From NCBI GenBank assembly GCA_963798795.1, contig CAWCUZ010000002.1, positions 868,001 through 932,000 of the forward strand: DNA of 64,000 nucleotides, written 5' to 3'. This document shows, piece by piece, positions 26,279 through 36,812 of this stretch. The DNA comes from CAWCUZ01 sp963798795. GTDB lineage: Bacteria; Acidobacteriota; Vicinamibacteria; Vicinamibacterales; SCN-69-37. Every line of letters starts with the position of its first letter. The first letter of the stretch is position 1. The notes beneath the pieces are model-generated. The model searched no databases. It saw nothing but the letters and a program-made list of their open reading frames with translations, and had not been told where the DNA came from. Position numbers and translations under genes: made by a program.

Positions 26279-28688
26279 ATGCCGTCCCGACCCGTTCAGT
26301 GGCTCGCACGTACGATCGCGTTGTCCGCGGCGGCTCTGGTGGTCGTGGCCAAGCCGGCGCAGGTCGCGGCACGCCAGTCGCCGTTTCCGGCCGCGGTCAC
26401 CGCCGGCCAGGCGCGCCTCGACGGGTTTGCCCGCCACCTTGCGATGAAGGCCGCCTCGCCATTCCAGGACTTGAAATGGCAGTGGCTCGGCCCGCGCAAC
26501 CTGAGCGGCCGCAGCACCGACATTGCCGTAGTCCAGCCGCACGGCGCGAACTTCACGATGTACGTCGGCACGGCGTCGGGCGGCATGTGGAAGAGCGAGA
26601 ACGAGGCCACGCGCTGGCAGCCGGTATTCGAGCAGGCCGCGGCGACCGCCATCGGCGCCGTGGCCATCGCGCCGTCCAGTCAGGACATCGTCTGGGTGGG
26701 CACGGGCGAGGCGAACATCTACCGCAGCTCGCAGGAAGGCGCCGGCGTGTACAAGTCGACCGACGCCGGCCGGACGTGGCGGTCGATGGGGCTGGCCGAC
26801 ACGTTCGTCATCGGACGCATCGTCGTGCATCCGACGAACCCGGACGTCGTGTACGTGGCTGCCGCGGGGCATTCGTGGACGCCGAATCCGGAGCGCGGCA
26901 TCTACAAGACGACCGACGGCGGCCGCTCGTGGCAGAAGGTGCTGTATGTCGACGAGCGAACCGGCGCGATCGACGTCACGATGGATCCGTCCGATCCGAA
27001 CACGTTGTACGCGGCGACCTGGCAGCGCACGCGGCTCAAGTGGAGCAACCCACGGACCTTCGCCGGCGACACGGGCAGCGGCATCCACAAGACGACGGAC
27101 GCGGGCCGCACGTGGACCGACATCAGCCAGGGCCTGCCCGCGCCTGACCAGCGGGGCCGCATCGGCCTCAGCATCTGCCTGACGAAGCCGGCCGTCGTCT
27201 ACGCCGTGGTGGACGACAACAGCATCGCCCGACAGCCGACGGCGGCCGAGAAGGCCAGGACCGTACACGGCCCCGACGGCCGGGATTCCCCGCGGCGCGA
27301 CGGTCTATCGATCCGACGACAAAGGCGCGCACTGGACTCAGGCGAGCGGTAAGACGCCCGAACAGCAGCAGCTCATGGCCCAGATGTTCAGCACGTTCGG
27401 CTTCGTGTTCGGCCAGATTCGCGTTGACCCGAACGATGCCGACACCGTGTACGTGCTCGGCCGCTGGATCAACGTCTCGCACGACGGCGGCAGGACGTTC
27501 ACGGACATGGTCACGCCGGGCGGCGACTACCACGGCATGTGGATCGACCCGGGCAACTCGAACTACCTCGTCACGGCCAGCGACACGGGCATCGACATGT
27601 CGTACGACCGCGGCGCCACGTGGAAGTCGGCGCTGACCGGCGCGGCGTTCCCCTGGGCGCCCGACAATGGACAGCAGGGACTGCCGGTGACCCAGTTCTA
27701 CAACGTGACGTACGACATGGCGACGCCGTTCCACGTCTACGGCTCGGCGCAGGACAACGGCAGTTTCCGCGGCGTCGTGGATCTGGGCGCCGGACGCGAC
27801 AAGATTCCGGCCGTCGATTTCGAGGATGCGCCAGGCGGCGAGGGCTCGACGCATGCGATCGATCCGCTCGACCCGAATCTCGTCTATACCTCTGGCGGTT
27901 TCGGCCGGGCCAAGCGCGTCGACATGACGAAGCCGCAGCCGCCGTTCAGCTTCACCACGATCCCGACCCGCTACGCCGACGAGGCGCCGTTCCGCGGTCA
28001 GTGGCTCGCGCCGATTCTGCTGTCTCCGCACAGCAGCCGGATCGTCTACCAGGGACTCCAGTACGTGCTCCGGTCGCGCGACCGAGCCGACACCTGGGAC
28101 ATCATCAGCCCCGACCTGACCAGGCCGAACGCCGCCGAAACCGGCGACGTGCCGTACCACACGATTTTCACCATCTCTGAATCACCGCTCCGGGCTGGAC
28201 TGCTCTACGCCGGCACGGACGACGGGCGGGCGCACGTGACGAAAGACGCCGGCGGCACATGGACCGAGATCAGCGCCGGCCTGGGGCCCGGCAAGTGGGT
28301 CTCGCGCGTGGTGGCGTCGGCGTTCGACCTGGGCACCGTCTACCTCACTCAGAACGGCAAGCGCGACGACGACTTTGCGGCGTACATGTGGAAGTCAGTT
28401 GACTTCGGGCACACGTGGACGAGCCTCGCCGCCGGCATTCCAATCGGCCCGGTCAATGTCATCCGCGAGGATCCAACCAATCCGAAGATCCTGTACGTCG
28501 GCACCGACACGGGCGTGTACGTGACGACCGATGGCGGCGCCACGTGGAACGTGCTGGGCGACGACCTGCCGGCCGCGTACGTGCACGACCTCATCATCCA
28601 TCCGCGGGACAACATCGTCGTCATCGCGACCCACGGCCGCGGGATGTGGGCGCTGGATGCGAATCCGGTCAACCGTGCGAAGAAATAG
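26279..28688 (+). CDS. Secreted BNR/sortilin-type beta-propeller protein, one frameshift
   Basis: The ATG at 26279 gives a signal peptide (ARTIALSAAALVVVAKPAQV). Repeated BNR-type units follow: GGMWKSENEATRWQPV, GVYKSTDAGRTWRSMG, GIYKTTDGGRSWQKV, GIHKTTDAGRTWTDIS. The frame breaks near 27285 and the other frame continues ATVYRSDDKGAHWTQASGK, MSYDRGATWKSALTG and VYVTTDGGATWNVLGDDLPA, ending ATHGRGMWALDANPVNRAKK. The 2410-base span is one base over frame. Such propellers are found in glycosidase-like or protease-associated secreted proteins; the activity is unknown. The downstream boundary lies directly against a truncated cysM. Confidence 0.85.
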
Positions 28689-28689
28689 C

Positions 28690-29568
28690 GGCGTCGACGA
28701 GACCGGAGGGCGGCTCACGCACTTCGTTTCGGGTCTCGGGACCAGCGGCACGTTCGTTGGAACGGGCCGGCGGCTGCGCCGCGAGCGTCCCGACGTGCGG
28801 CTCATCTCGGTGCAGCCCGACGGCCCGCTCCACGGCCTGGAAGGGCTGAAGCACATGGCGTCGGCCATCGTGCCGGCCATCTACGATCCGTCGCTGGCCG
28901 ACGCAAACGTGGCCATCTCTACGGACGAGGCCTATCGACTGGTCCGCCGCCTCGCGCGCGAGAGCGGCGTTCTCGCGGGGCCATCGTCGGGAGCAGCGCT
29001 CGCGGCCGCGATCGGCGCCGCGCGTGCGATCGACCGCGGCGTCATCGTGGCGATCTTCCCGGACGGCGGCGATCGCTACCTGTCGGAGCGCTTCTGGCAC
29101 GAGCCCGACGCGGCCGCCGATCGCGCCGATCGCCCGGATCCGCTCCTCGTGCCGGACGACGTACGCGACGCGATGCGGTCGCACGCGGCCGGCGCCTACC
29201 CGGACGAATGCTGCGGCGCGCTGATCGCGTCGGCCCGCGGAACCGTCGTGGACGCCGTTCCGCTCGACAATTCGTCGTCAGAACCGCGCCAGCGGCGATT
29301 CCTGGTCGGCCCGGACGGGTACCGGCGGGCGGAAGCCCGCGCGGCTGCCACCGGCGACGAGCTGGCCGGTTTCTACCACTCGCATCCCGATCATCCGGCC
29401 GTGCCATCGACGACCGACCTGGCACAGGCGTGGCCGAATCTCAGCTATGTCATCCTCTCGGTACGGGCGGGCCGTGCCGAGGCACTCCGGTCCTGGCGGC
29501 TCCGCCCGGACCGGACCGGATTCGACGAACAGCCCGTGCACTCGCCGGGGAGATCCGCATGGCCGTGA
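28690..29568 (+). pseudogene. cysM: 5'-truncated cysteine synthase (CysM type) fused to a JAMM/Mec-type metallopeptidase
   Basis: Homology begins abruptly at ETGGRLTHFVSGLGTSGTFV, in the second half of a CysM-type PLP enzyme, and continues through ISVQPDGPLHGLEGLKHMAS to FPDGGDRYLSERFWHE. The N-terminal half of about 160 residues, including the PLP lysine, is missing, and the BNR gene stop lies just upstream. The same frame runs on into a JAMM domain: YPDECCGALIASA with the Glu, and FYHSHPDHPAVPSTTD with the zinc site HxHPx6SxxD. The peptidase part alone could start at a GTG at 29149. In mycobacteria CysM, the sulfur carrier CysO and Mec make cysteine together. Confidence 0.75.
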
Positions 29569-29828
29569 CCGTTTTCATTCCCGCACCGCTGCGGGCCTTC
29601 ACCGACCACCAGGCGCAGGTGCAGGTCGACGGCACCCGCGCCGGCGAAGTCCTCCAGAACCTGGCGACGCGTACGCCGAACTGCGGCGGCACCTGTTCGC
29701 CGAGGATGGTCGGCTGCGCAGCTTCGTGAACGTCTACGTCAGCGACGCGACATCCGCTATCTCGACGGCGCGGAGACGGCCGTGAACGGCGAGCAGACGG
29801 GTCGATCGTCCCGTCGGTGGCGGGCGGC
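29559..29828 (+). CDS. cysO: ThiS/MoaD-like sulfur carrier (CysO type), frameshifted
   Basis: The ATG at 29559 overlaps the JAMM stop by ten bases. It reads MAVTVFIPAPLRAFTDHQAQ and VQVDGTRAGEVLQNLATR, then frames shift near 29674, 29748 and 29799. They give YAELRRHLFAEDGRLRSFVN, IRYLDGAETAVN and SIVPSVAGG, with the expected terminal Gly-Gly ending at about 29828. Such carriers are thiocarboxylated at the last glycine and donate sulfur for cysteine. The order JAMM peptidase, carrier, MoeZ-like activator supports this role. The exact stop cannot be read because of the indels. Confidence 0.7.
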
Positions 29829-29850
29829 CGCCCGCGCCGGTGGAGTCCGC

Positions 29851-31034
29851 GTGGCGGTGCCGGACCTGACGCGCGAGGAAATCGCGCGCTACAGCCGGCA
29901 CCTCATCATGCCGGAGGTCGGCGTGGAGGGGCAGCGCAAGCTGAAGGCGGCGCGGGTGCTCTGCGTCGGCGCCGGCGGGCTCGGCTCGCCCGCCTCGCTG
30001 TACCTGGCCGCGGCGGGCGTGGGCACGCTCGGGCTCGTCGACTTCGATCGCCGTCGATTTCAGCAACCTGCAGCGCCAGATTCTGTACGGCACCGCCGAC
30101 GTGGGCCGGCCGAAGCTCGAAGGCGGCCGGCGACGCGGCTGCGCGGACCTCAACCCGACGTCGAACGTCGTCGTGCACGAGACGCCGCTGACCGTCGGCC
30201 AACGCGCTCGACATCCTCGCCGACTACGACGTGGTCGTCGACGGCGCCGACAACTTCCCCACGCGCTATCTGGTCAACGACGCGTGCGTGCTGCTCGGCA
30301 AACCCAACGTCGTACGGCAGCATCTTCCGCTTCGACGGGCAGGCGTCGGTGTTCGCCACCCGCGGCGGGCCCGTGCTACCGCTGCCTGTATCCGGAGCCG
30401 CCGCCGCCGGGCCTCGTGCCGAGCTGCGCCGAAGGCGGCGTGCTGGGCGTGCTGCCGGGCGTCATCGGCACGATCCAGGCGACCGAGGCGATCAAGCTGA
30501 TCTCGGCGCGGGCGAGCCGCTCGTCGGGGCGGCTGCTGCTGTTCGACGCGCTGCGAGATGAAGTTCCGCGAGCTCGAAGCTGCGGCGCGATCCCGACTGC
30601 CCGGTCTGCGGCGAACACCCGACGATCACGGAGCTGATCGACTACGAACAGTTCTGCGGCGTCCGCCGGCGGCCGGGGCCGCGGCTGACGAAGCGCCGCT
30701 TGCCGCTGGGATTCGAGACGACCGTGGAAGAGCTCAAGGCGCGGCTGGATCGCGGGGACGGGTCTGGCTGCTTGACGTCCGCGAGCCGGCCGAGTTGGAG
30801 ATCTGCCGCATTCCAGGGCGCGACGCTGATCCCGCTCGGCGACCTGGAAGAGCGCATCGGCGAGGTGCCCGCCTCGCCGGCGACGCCGACATCATCGTCA
30901 ACTGCAAATCCGGGGTGCGAAGCGCGAAGGCGGTCACGCTGCTCCGCGAGCACGGTTTCGCCCGCGCCAGCAATCTCAAAGGCGGCGTGATTGCGTGGAT
31001 CGAGCGCGTCGATCCCGGCCAGCCCAGATACTGA
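29851..31034 (+). CDS. moeZ: MoeZ-like adenylyltransferase/sulfurtransferase (ThiF plus rhodanese), heavily frameshifted
   Basis: The N-terminal ThiF/E1-like part starts VAVPDLTREEIARYSRHLIM, with the nucleotide motif CVGAGGLGSPAS. Pieces in alternating frames give VDFSNLQRQILYGTADVGRP, DVVVDGADNFPTRYLVNDAC, YGSIFRFDGQASVFATRGGP, CYRCLYPEPPPPGL (zinc Cys pair) and CPVCGEHPTITELIDYEQFCG. A rhodanese domain follows: VWLLDVREPAELEICRIPG, then IIVNCKSGVRSAKAV with the catalytic Cys. It should adenylate and thiolate the adjacent carrier. About a dozen single-base indels occur (for example near 30049, 30122, 30200, 30312, 30373, 30556, 30579), far too many for a working gene as written. Confidence 0.8.
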
Positions 31035-31045
31035 CGGCGGGTCGC

Positions 31046-31063
31046 CCGGGTCTTCAGACCCGG
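31046..31063. repeat. CCGGGTCT-TC-AGACCCGG palindrome
   Basis: Eight-base perfect arms in the 38-base gap between the convergent ends of the moeZ-like gene and gltA. This is the last copy of the family in the window; none was found from 31.1 to 64 kb. Confidence 0.8.
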
Positions 31064-31072
31064 CGACGATCG

Positions 31073-32228
31073 CTACCGGCGATCCAGCGGCACGAACGTC
31101 TGCGGGTACGGCGGGCCGATGTAGTCGGTGCGCGGGCGGATCAGCCGGTTGTTCGCGTACTGCTCCAGCACGTGCGCGGTCCAGCCGGAGATGCGGCTGA
31201 CGGCGAAGATCGGCGTGTACAGATCGATCGGGATGCCGAGCGAGTAGAACATCGACGCGGAATAGAAGTCGACGTTCGGGTACAGCTTCTTCTCGTCCCG
31301 TGACGAGCTGCCTCGATGCGCTGCGACATCTCGAACCACTGCGGCTGGCCCGCACGTCTCGCCGAGCAGCTTGGAGAAGCGGCGCAGGTGCGTGGCGCGC
31401 GGGTCTTCGGTGCGGTACACGCGATGGCCGAAGCCCGAGACCTTTTCCTTGCGTGCAAGCTTGCCCCGGACGTACTCCGCTGCGCGGTCGGGCCCGGCGT
31501 CCCTGCCGATGTCGAGCAGCATCTTCATGACCGTCGGCGTTCGCGCCGCCGTGCAGCGGGCCTTTGAGCGCGCCGATGGCGCCGACGATCGCCGAGTGGA
31601 TGTCGGTGAGCGTGGCGGCGGCGACGCGCGCGGCGAAGGTCGAGGCGTTCAGCTCGTGGTCGGCGTGCAGCACCAGCGAGACGTCGAACGCGCGCGCCGC
31701 GAGCGCCGACGGACGCTGGCCGGTGAGCATGTACAGGAAGTTCGCGGCGTGCCCGAGCGCCGGATCGGGGTCGATCGGCCCTCCGCCCGCCGCCATCCGG
31801 CCCCAGGTGGCGACAAGCGACGCCGATCTGGCCGGTCAGCCGCACGGCCTTGCGGTAGTTGGCCTGCGGCGACTGGTCGCCGGCGTCGGGGTCGTAGTGC
31901 CCGAGCATGGAGGTGAGCGTCCGCAGCGCGTCCATGCCGTCGACGCGGCGGCAGCATCGCATCGCCCGGAGGACGGGCTCGGCCGAGCGCCGGGCGGCCG
32001 CGAGCTGCGTCTGCAGGTCGCCCGAGCTCGGCGCGGTTCGGCAGCCGGCCGTGCCACAGCAGGTAGCAGACCTCCTCGAACGACGCGCCCCGTTCGGCAT
32101 CGGCGAGGTCGTGGATGTCGTAGCCCTGATACGCCAGCACGCCGCGCTCGCCGTCGAGGTAGCAGATCGCCGAGTCGCCGGCGACGACGTCTTCCAGGCC
32201 GGCCTTGGGTTTCGCGTCAGGTGGTCAT
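31073..32228 (-). CDS. gltA: Citrate synthase (short type II/methylcitrate-like form), heavily frameshifted
   Basis: This is the first enzyme of the citrate cycle. Pieces in order are MTT-DAKPKAGLEDVVAGDS, GVLAYQGYDIHDLADAERGA, LLWHGRLPNRAELG, LTSMLGHYDPDAGDQSPQAN, MAAGGGPIDPDPALGHAANF, LVLHADHELNASTFAARVAA with the catalytic His, GPLHGGAN, GFGHRVYRTEDPRATHLRRF, and PNVDFYSASMFYSLGIPIDL with RISGWTAHVLEQYANNRLIR. The total of about 375-380 residues fits the short form. Shifts fall near 32217, 32022, 31960, 31818, 31557, 31345 and 31300. An ATG read from 32228 is the start. An essential gene with this many breaks argues for sequence error. Confidence 0.88.
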
Positions 32229-32276
32229 ATCGGTCACCGAGGAGCAGCTGCGCGCGCGGGGCGGGGCAGTCGCGTG

Positions 32277-33786
<1,510 letters not shown>

Positions 33787-33875
33787 AGACTGGAGGCCTC
33801 CGGGCGTGGCACGATCCGCCATTCTATGGACGCCGTCCGAACGGAGTCAAACCACAAGACGCGCCGAACGACCCC

Positions 33876-34681
33876 GTGCCTTCCGACCCGATAGCCACCC
33901 TGCGGGCCCTGTTCGAGGCCGTGCGCGAGGGCCGATTCGACCCCGCCGAGGCCGAACGCCGCGCCCGCGACCTGGTCAGCCGGGAGGCGGTCGAGGATCT
34001 GGGATTTGCGCGCGTGGATCATGACCGTGCCTCGCGGCAAGGGTTTCCGGAAGTCGTCTTCGGTCAGGGCAAGACCCCCGAGCAGATCGCCCGGATAGGC
34101 AAGGCGATCACGGACCGCGGTCACAGCCTGCTGGTGACGCGGACGGACCACGCCGCCTTCGAGGCGTCTTGCGAGGGTCGTGCCAGACGTGCGGTTTCAC
34201 GAAACGGCCCGCGTCATCGAGCGCCGCCAGGCCGTCGATCCGGCGGCCGGCCTCGTCCTCGTGGTCGCCGCGGGCACGTCCGACATCCCGGTCGCCGAAG
34301 AAGCCGCCGTCTCGGCCGAGGTGATGGGCAACGCCGGTCGAGCGGGTGTACGACGTCGGCGTGGCGGGCCTGCATCGCCTGCTCGCGGCGAGCGATCGGC
34401 TCCGGGCCGCCAGCGTCGTCATTGTCGTGGCCGGCATGGAGGGCGCGCTGCCGAGCGTCGTCGGAGGACTGGTCCGCGTCCCGGTGGTCGCGGTGCCCAC
34501 GAGCGTCGGCTACGGGACGAGTTTCGGTGGCCTAACGCCACTGCTCGCGATGCTCAACTCCTGCGCCTCGGGTGTCGCAGTCGTGAACATCGACAACGGT
34601 TTCGGAGCCGCCGCTGTCGCAACTCGCATCAATCGCTTGTCGGCGGCGCGACCCGGCGGAGGCGAAAGTCCAGGCGAATGA
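33876..34681 (+). CDS. larB: LarB, nickel-pincer cofactor carboxylase/hydrolase, two frameshifts
   Basis: LarB acts on nicotinic acid adenine dinucleotide in synthesis of the nickel-pincer cofactor of lactate racemase-type enzymes. The GTG at 33876 gives PSDPIATLRALFEAVREGRF, then HDRASRQGFPEVVFGQGKTP. After a shift near 34170 comes AGLVLVVAAGTSDIPVAEEA. After another near 34340 comes YDVGVAGLHRLLAASDRLRA and GMEGALPSVVGGLVRVPVVA with VPTSVGYGTSFGG, the AIR-carboxylase-like domain. larC and larE are not in the window. It converges on the TPR-TlpA gene with a five-base gap. Confidence 0.87.
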
Positions 34682-34686
34682 CGGAG

Positions 34687-36342
34687 TCACCGCGCGCCAG
34701 CCGCGCGGTCGAGGAGCATCTCGATCTGCAGTTCGAACGAGCGCTGTTCGCGCTCCCCGCGGATCACGCCTGGCTTGAACACGATGCGCCCGTCCTGATC
34801 GACCAGGTAGTTGCTTGGAAACCCGCGGGCGCCGTAGCTCTTCTCCGCCCAGTCGGTGTCGGTCTTCAACGGACGGAAGGTGAACGCGTTGTTGCGCAGG
34901 TACGGCATGACCATGTCGTCCTCCTGCGGGTAGACGTTCAACGCCAGGATCACGAATCCGCGGTCCTTGTATTTGTCGAGCACCCGCTGCAGGGTCGGAA
35001 ACTCGCCGCGGCAGGGCCCGCAGGACGGGTACCAGAAATTCACCAGCACGACGTGGCCGCGGTAATCCCCGAGGCCGACCGGTCTGCCGTCCGGATAGTC
35101 CGGCAGCGAGAACGCCGGCGCGGGCTTCGCGTTCGTCTCGAGGCGGGTCCAGAGATCGGCTCGAACCGCGGCCGCGGCCTTGCCGAGCGCGCGCGCGTAG
35201 CCGGCCATCGCGTCGTTGAGCGCGTCGCTCGGGGTCCTTGTCGCGACGTCGAGCAGCGCGTTGTACGCGGCGGCCGTATCGCCTGCCGCGTGGCGCGCAC
35301 GGGCCTTCACCAGATCGAGCGGGGTCGTGTCGATGTACCGGGGCCGGGGCGCCGTGTCGACCAGTGCGACGGCATCGCCGGCCTGCCCTTTGTCGACGAG
35401 CGAGGTCGCTTCGATGATCGCCTTGATGTACGCGGCCATGTCCTGCCAGGTCTTCCTGATCGACGCTGAGGTCAGGCGCGACGCGACGTCGTTCGCCAGC
35501 GCCAGCGCCCGATCGGGCTGCGCCGTCGCATAGGCTTCGAACAGGCCGGACATGCCGGACTCGGACCACGAGAAGGTCTCGGGCGGAAAGTCCCTGCGCA
35601 GTCGCTCGTAGATCGCGACTTTCTTCGCGGGGTCGTGCGTCTCGAACGCCGCCCAGTACAGCCCCTGTGCGCCGCGCTCGGTCTTCGGAAACCGGTCGGC
35701 GACCTGCTGCATCAGCGCAATCGACCGCGCCGGATCCACCGACTTCACGGCCGACGCCCAGTAGAAGAAATAGCCGGGATCGTCCGGGTTCAGATCCGAC
35801 GCCTGCTTCAGGTAGTCAATCTGCTTCTGGTTCTCGCCGCGAAAGTCGGCAATCAACGCGAGCTGCTGGTAGGCGCGTGCGAAGTTCGGGTCCAGCTCAA
35901 CGGCGCGCCGGTAGTGCGCCTCCGCGGTCGTCCAGTCGGCGTTCTCCAGTTCCCCGAGCGCCCACTCGTACACGGGATTGGCGGGATGCGCCGCGGCCCA
36001 GCCGCCGTAGAGCTGCTTCAGATTGGCGTCGGCCCGGTCCATCGCCTCCGGGACGGGCGTTCCGGCTTTGCGCGCGGCCGCCTGCGCGGCCTGCCGCGTC
36101 GCGAACATGAACTGGCTGTGCGCCTCGACGAACCGGGGATCGGCGTCAATCGCCTTGCGGTACAGGGCCGCGGCTTTGGCCTGGTCGCCCGACGCCTTCA
36201 GCTCGGCCTGCGCCTGGTCGAACCAGGCCTTTGCCTCGGGCGTGCCGAGGCTCTCGGACTTGGGAGTCTGGGCCCCTGCCACGGCCCAGCAGGACAGCGC
36301 CAGCGCCGCGATTGAAAGGAATCCTCGGGATTCGACGCGCAT
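34687..36342 (-). CDS. Secreted TPR protein with C-terminal TlpA/redoxin domain
   Basis: This 551-residue protein has a signal peptide (RGFLSIAALALSCWAVAGAQ). About six TPR-like units follow (AKAAALYRKAIDADPRFVEA, AEAHYRRAVELDPNFARAYQ). The last 150 residues are a thioredoxin-fold TlpA-like domain, with FSLPDYPDGRPVGLGDYRGH, the active site FWYPSCGPCRGEFP (CGPC) and FPSNYLVDQDGRIV. It should work as a periplasmic thiol-disulfide enzyme, with the TPR part binding client proteins. The frame is intact and this marks the end of the indel-dense block. Confidence 0.9.
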   Translation of the reverse strand: MRVESRGFLSIAALALSCWAVAGAQTPKSESLGTPEAKAWFDQAQAELKASGDQAKAAALYRKAIDADPRFVEAHSQFMFATRQAAQAAARKAGTPVPEAMDRADANLKQLYGGWAAAHPANPVYEWALGELENADWTTAEAHYRRAVELDPNFARAYQQLALIADFRGENQKQIDYLKQASDLNPDDPGYFFYWASAVKSVDPARSIALMQQVADRFPKTERGAQGLYWAAFETHDPAKKVAIYERLRRDFPPETFSWSESGMSGLFEAYATAQPDRALALANDVASRLTSASIRKTWQDMAAYIKAIIEATSLVDKGQAGDAVALVDTAPRPRYIDTTPLDLVKARARHAAGDTAAAYNALLDVATRTPSDALNDAMAGYARALGKAAAAVRADLWTRLETNAKPAPAFSLPDYPDGRPVGLGDYRGHVVLVNFWYPSCGPCRGEFPTLQRVLDKYKDRGFVILALNVYPQEDDMVMPYLRNNAFTFRPLKTDTDWAEKSYGARGFPSNYLVDQDGRIVFKPGVIRGEREQRSFELQIEMLLDRAAGAR

Positions 36343-36391
36343 GCCGGTAGTTTATCGCGGTCGATGGGACGGCTGGCGTCGGGCGGTTCAC

Positions 36392-36670
36392 ATGAACTAT
36401 CGGCAGAGCCTCGAACTGCTGCTCGCGCGCGTGCCCGGCTTCACGCTGGCGCGCCGCGTCGCGCGCGCCGAGCCGCTCGTGACCGAGGTCGAGGCCGGCG
36501 TGGCGTCCTGCAATCTCGTGCTGATGGACCTCGGGCCGCCCGACATGATCGGCATCGACGCGACGCGGCGGCTCAAGGCCGCTGACCCACGCCTGGCCGT
36601 CGTCGTGCTGACCGTGTTCGAAGAGCCCGCGACCATCCTCACGGCCATTTCCGCCGGGATCGACGGCGCT
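36392..36670 (+). pseudogene. Fragment of a NarL-type response regulator receiver domain
   Basis: The frame MNYRQSLELLLARVPGFTLA to LVLMDLGPPDMIGIDATRRL (phospho-acceptor Asp) and VVVLTVFEEPATILTAISAG matches the middle of a receiver domain. The N-terminal acidic pair is missing. The frame diverges after AGIDG, and there is no helix-turn-helix output domain. A second short frame after the break (LDAPAPEVTDASRVFVR) ends at about 36722. It is squeezed between the TlpA-type gene and mutS2 and looks like a relic. Confidence 0.55.
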
Positions 36671-36812
36671 CGACGCGCCGGCGCCCGAGGTCACGGACGC
36701 CAGCAGGGTGTTCGTGCGCTGACCGTGTCGCGCCCGTTCCGGCGGCGCGTTGCGGAGTGCGGCGCATCTCCTTCATAATGGAGGATTGCGCCGGCCGCCG
36801 TGCGCCCGCTCC

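Noticed and set aside
28531..28689. An N-terminal extension of the CysM-JAMM frame
   Set aside because: It overlaps the clearly coding BNR C-terminus in another frame and has no similarity to cysteine synthases.
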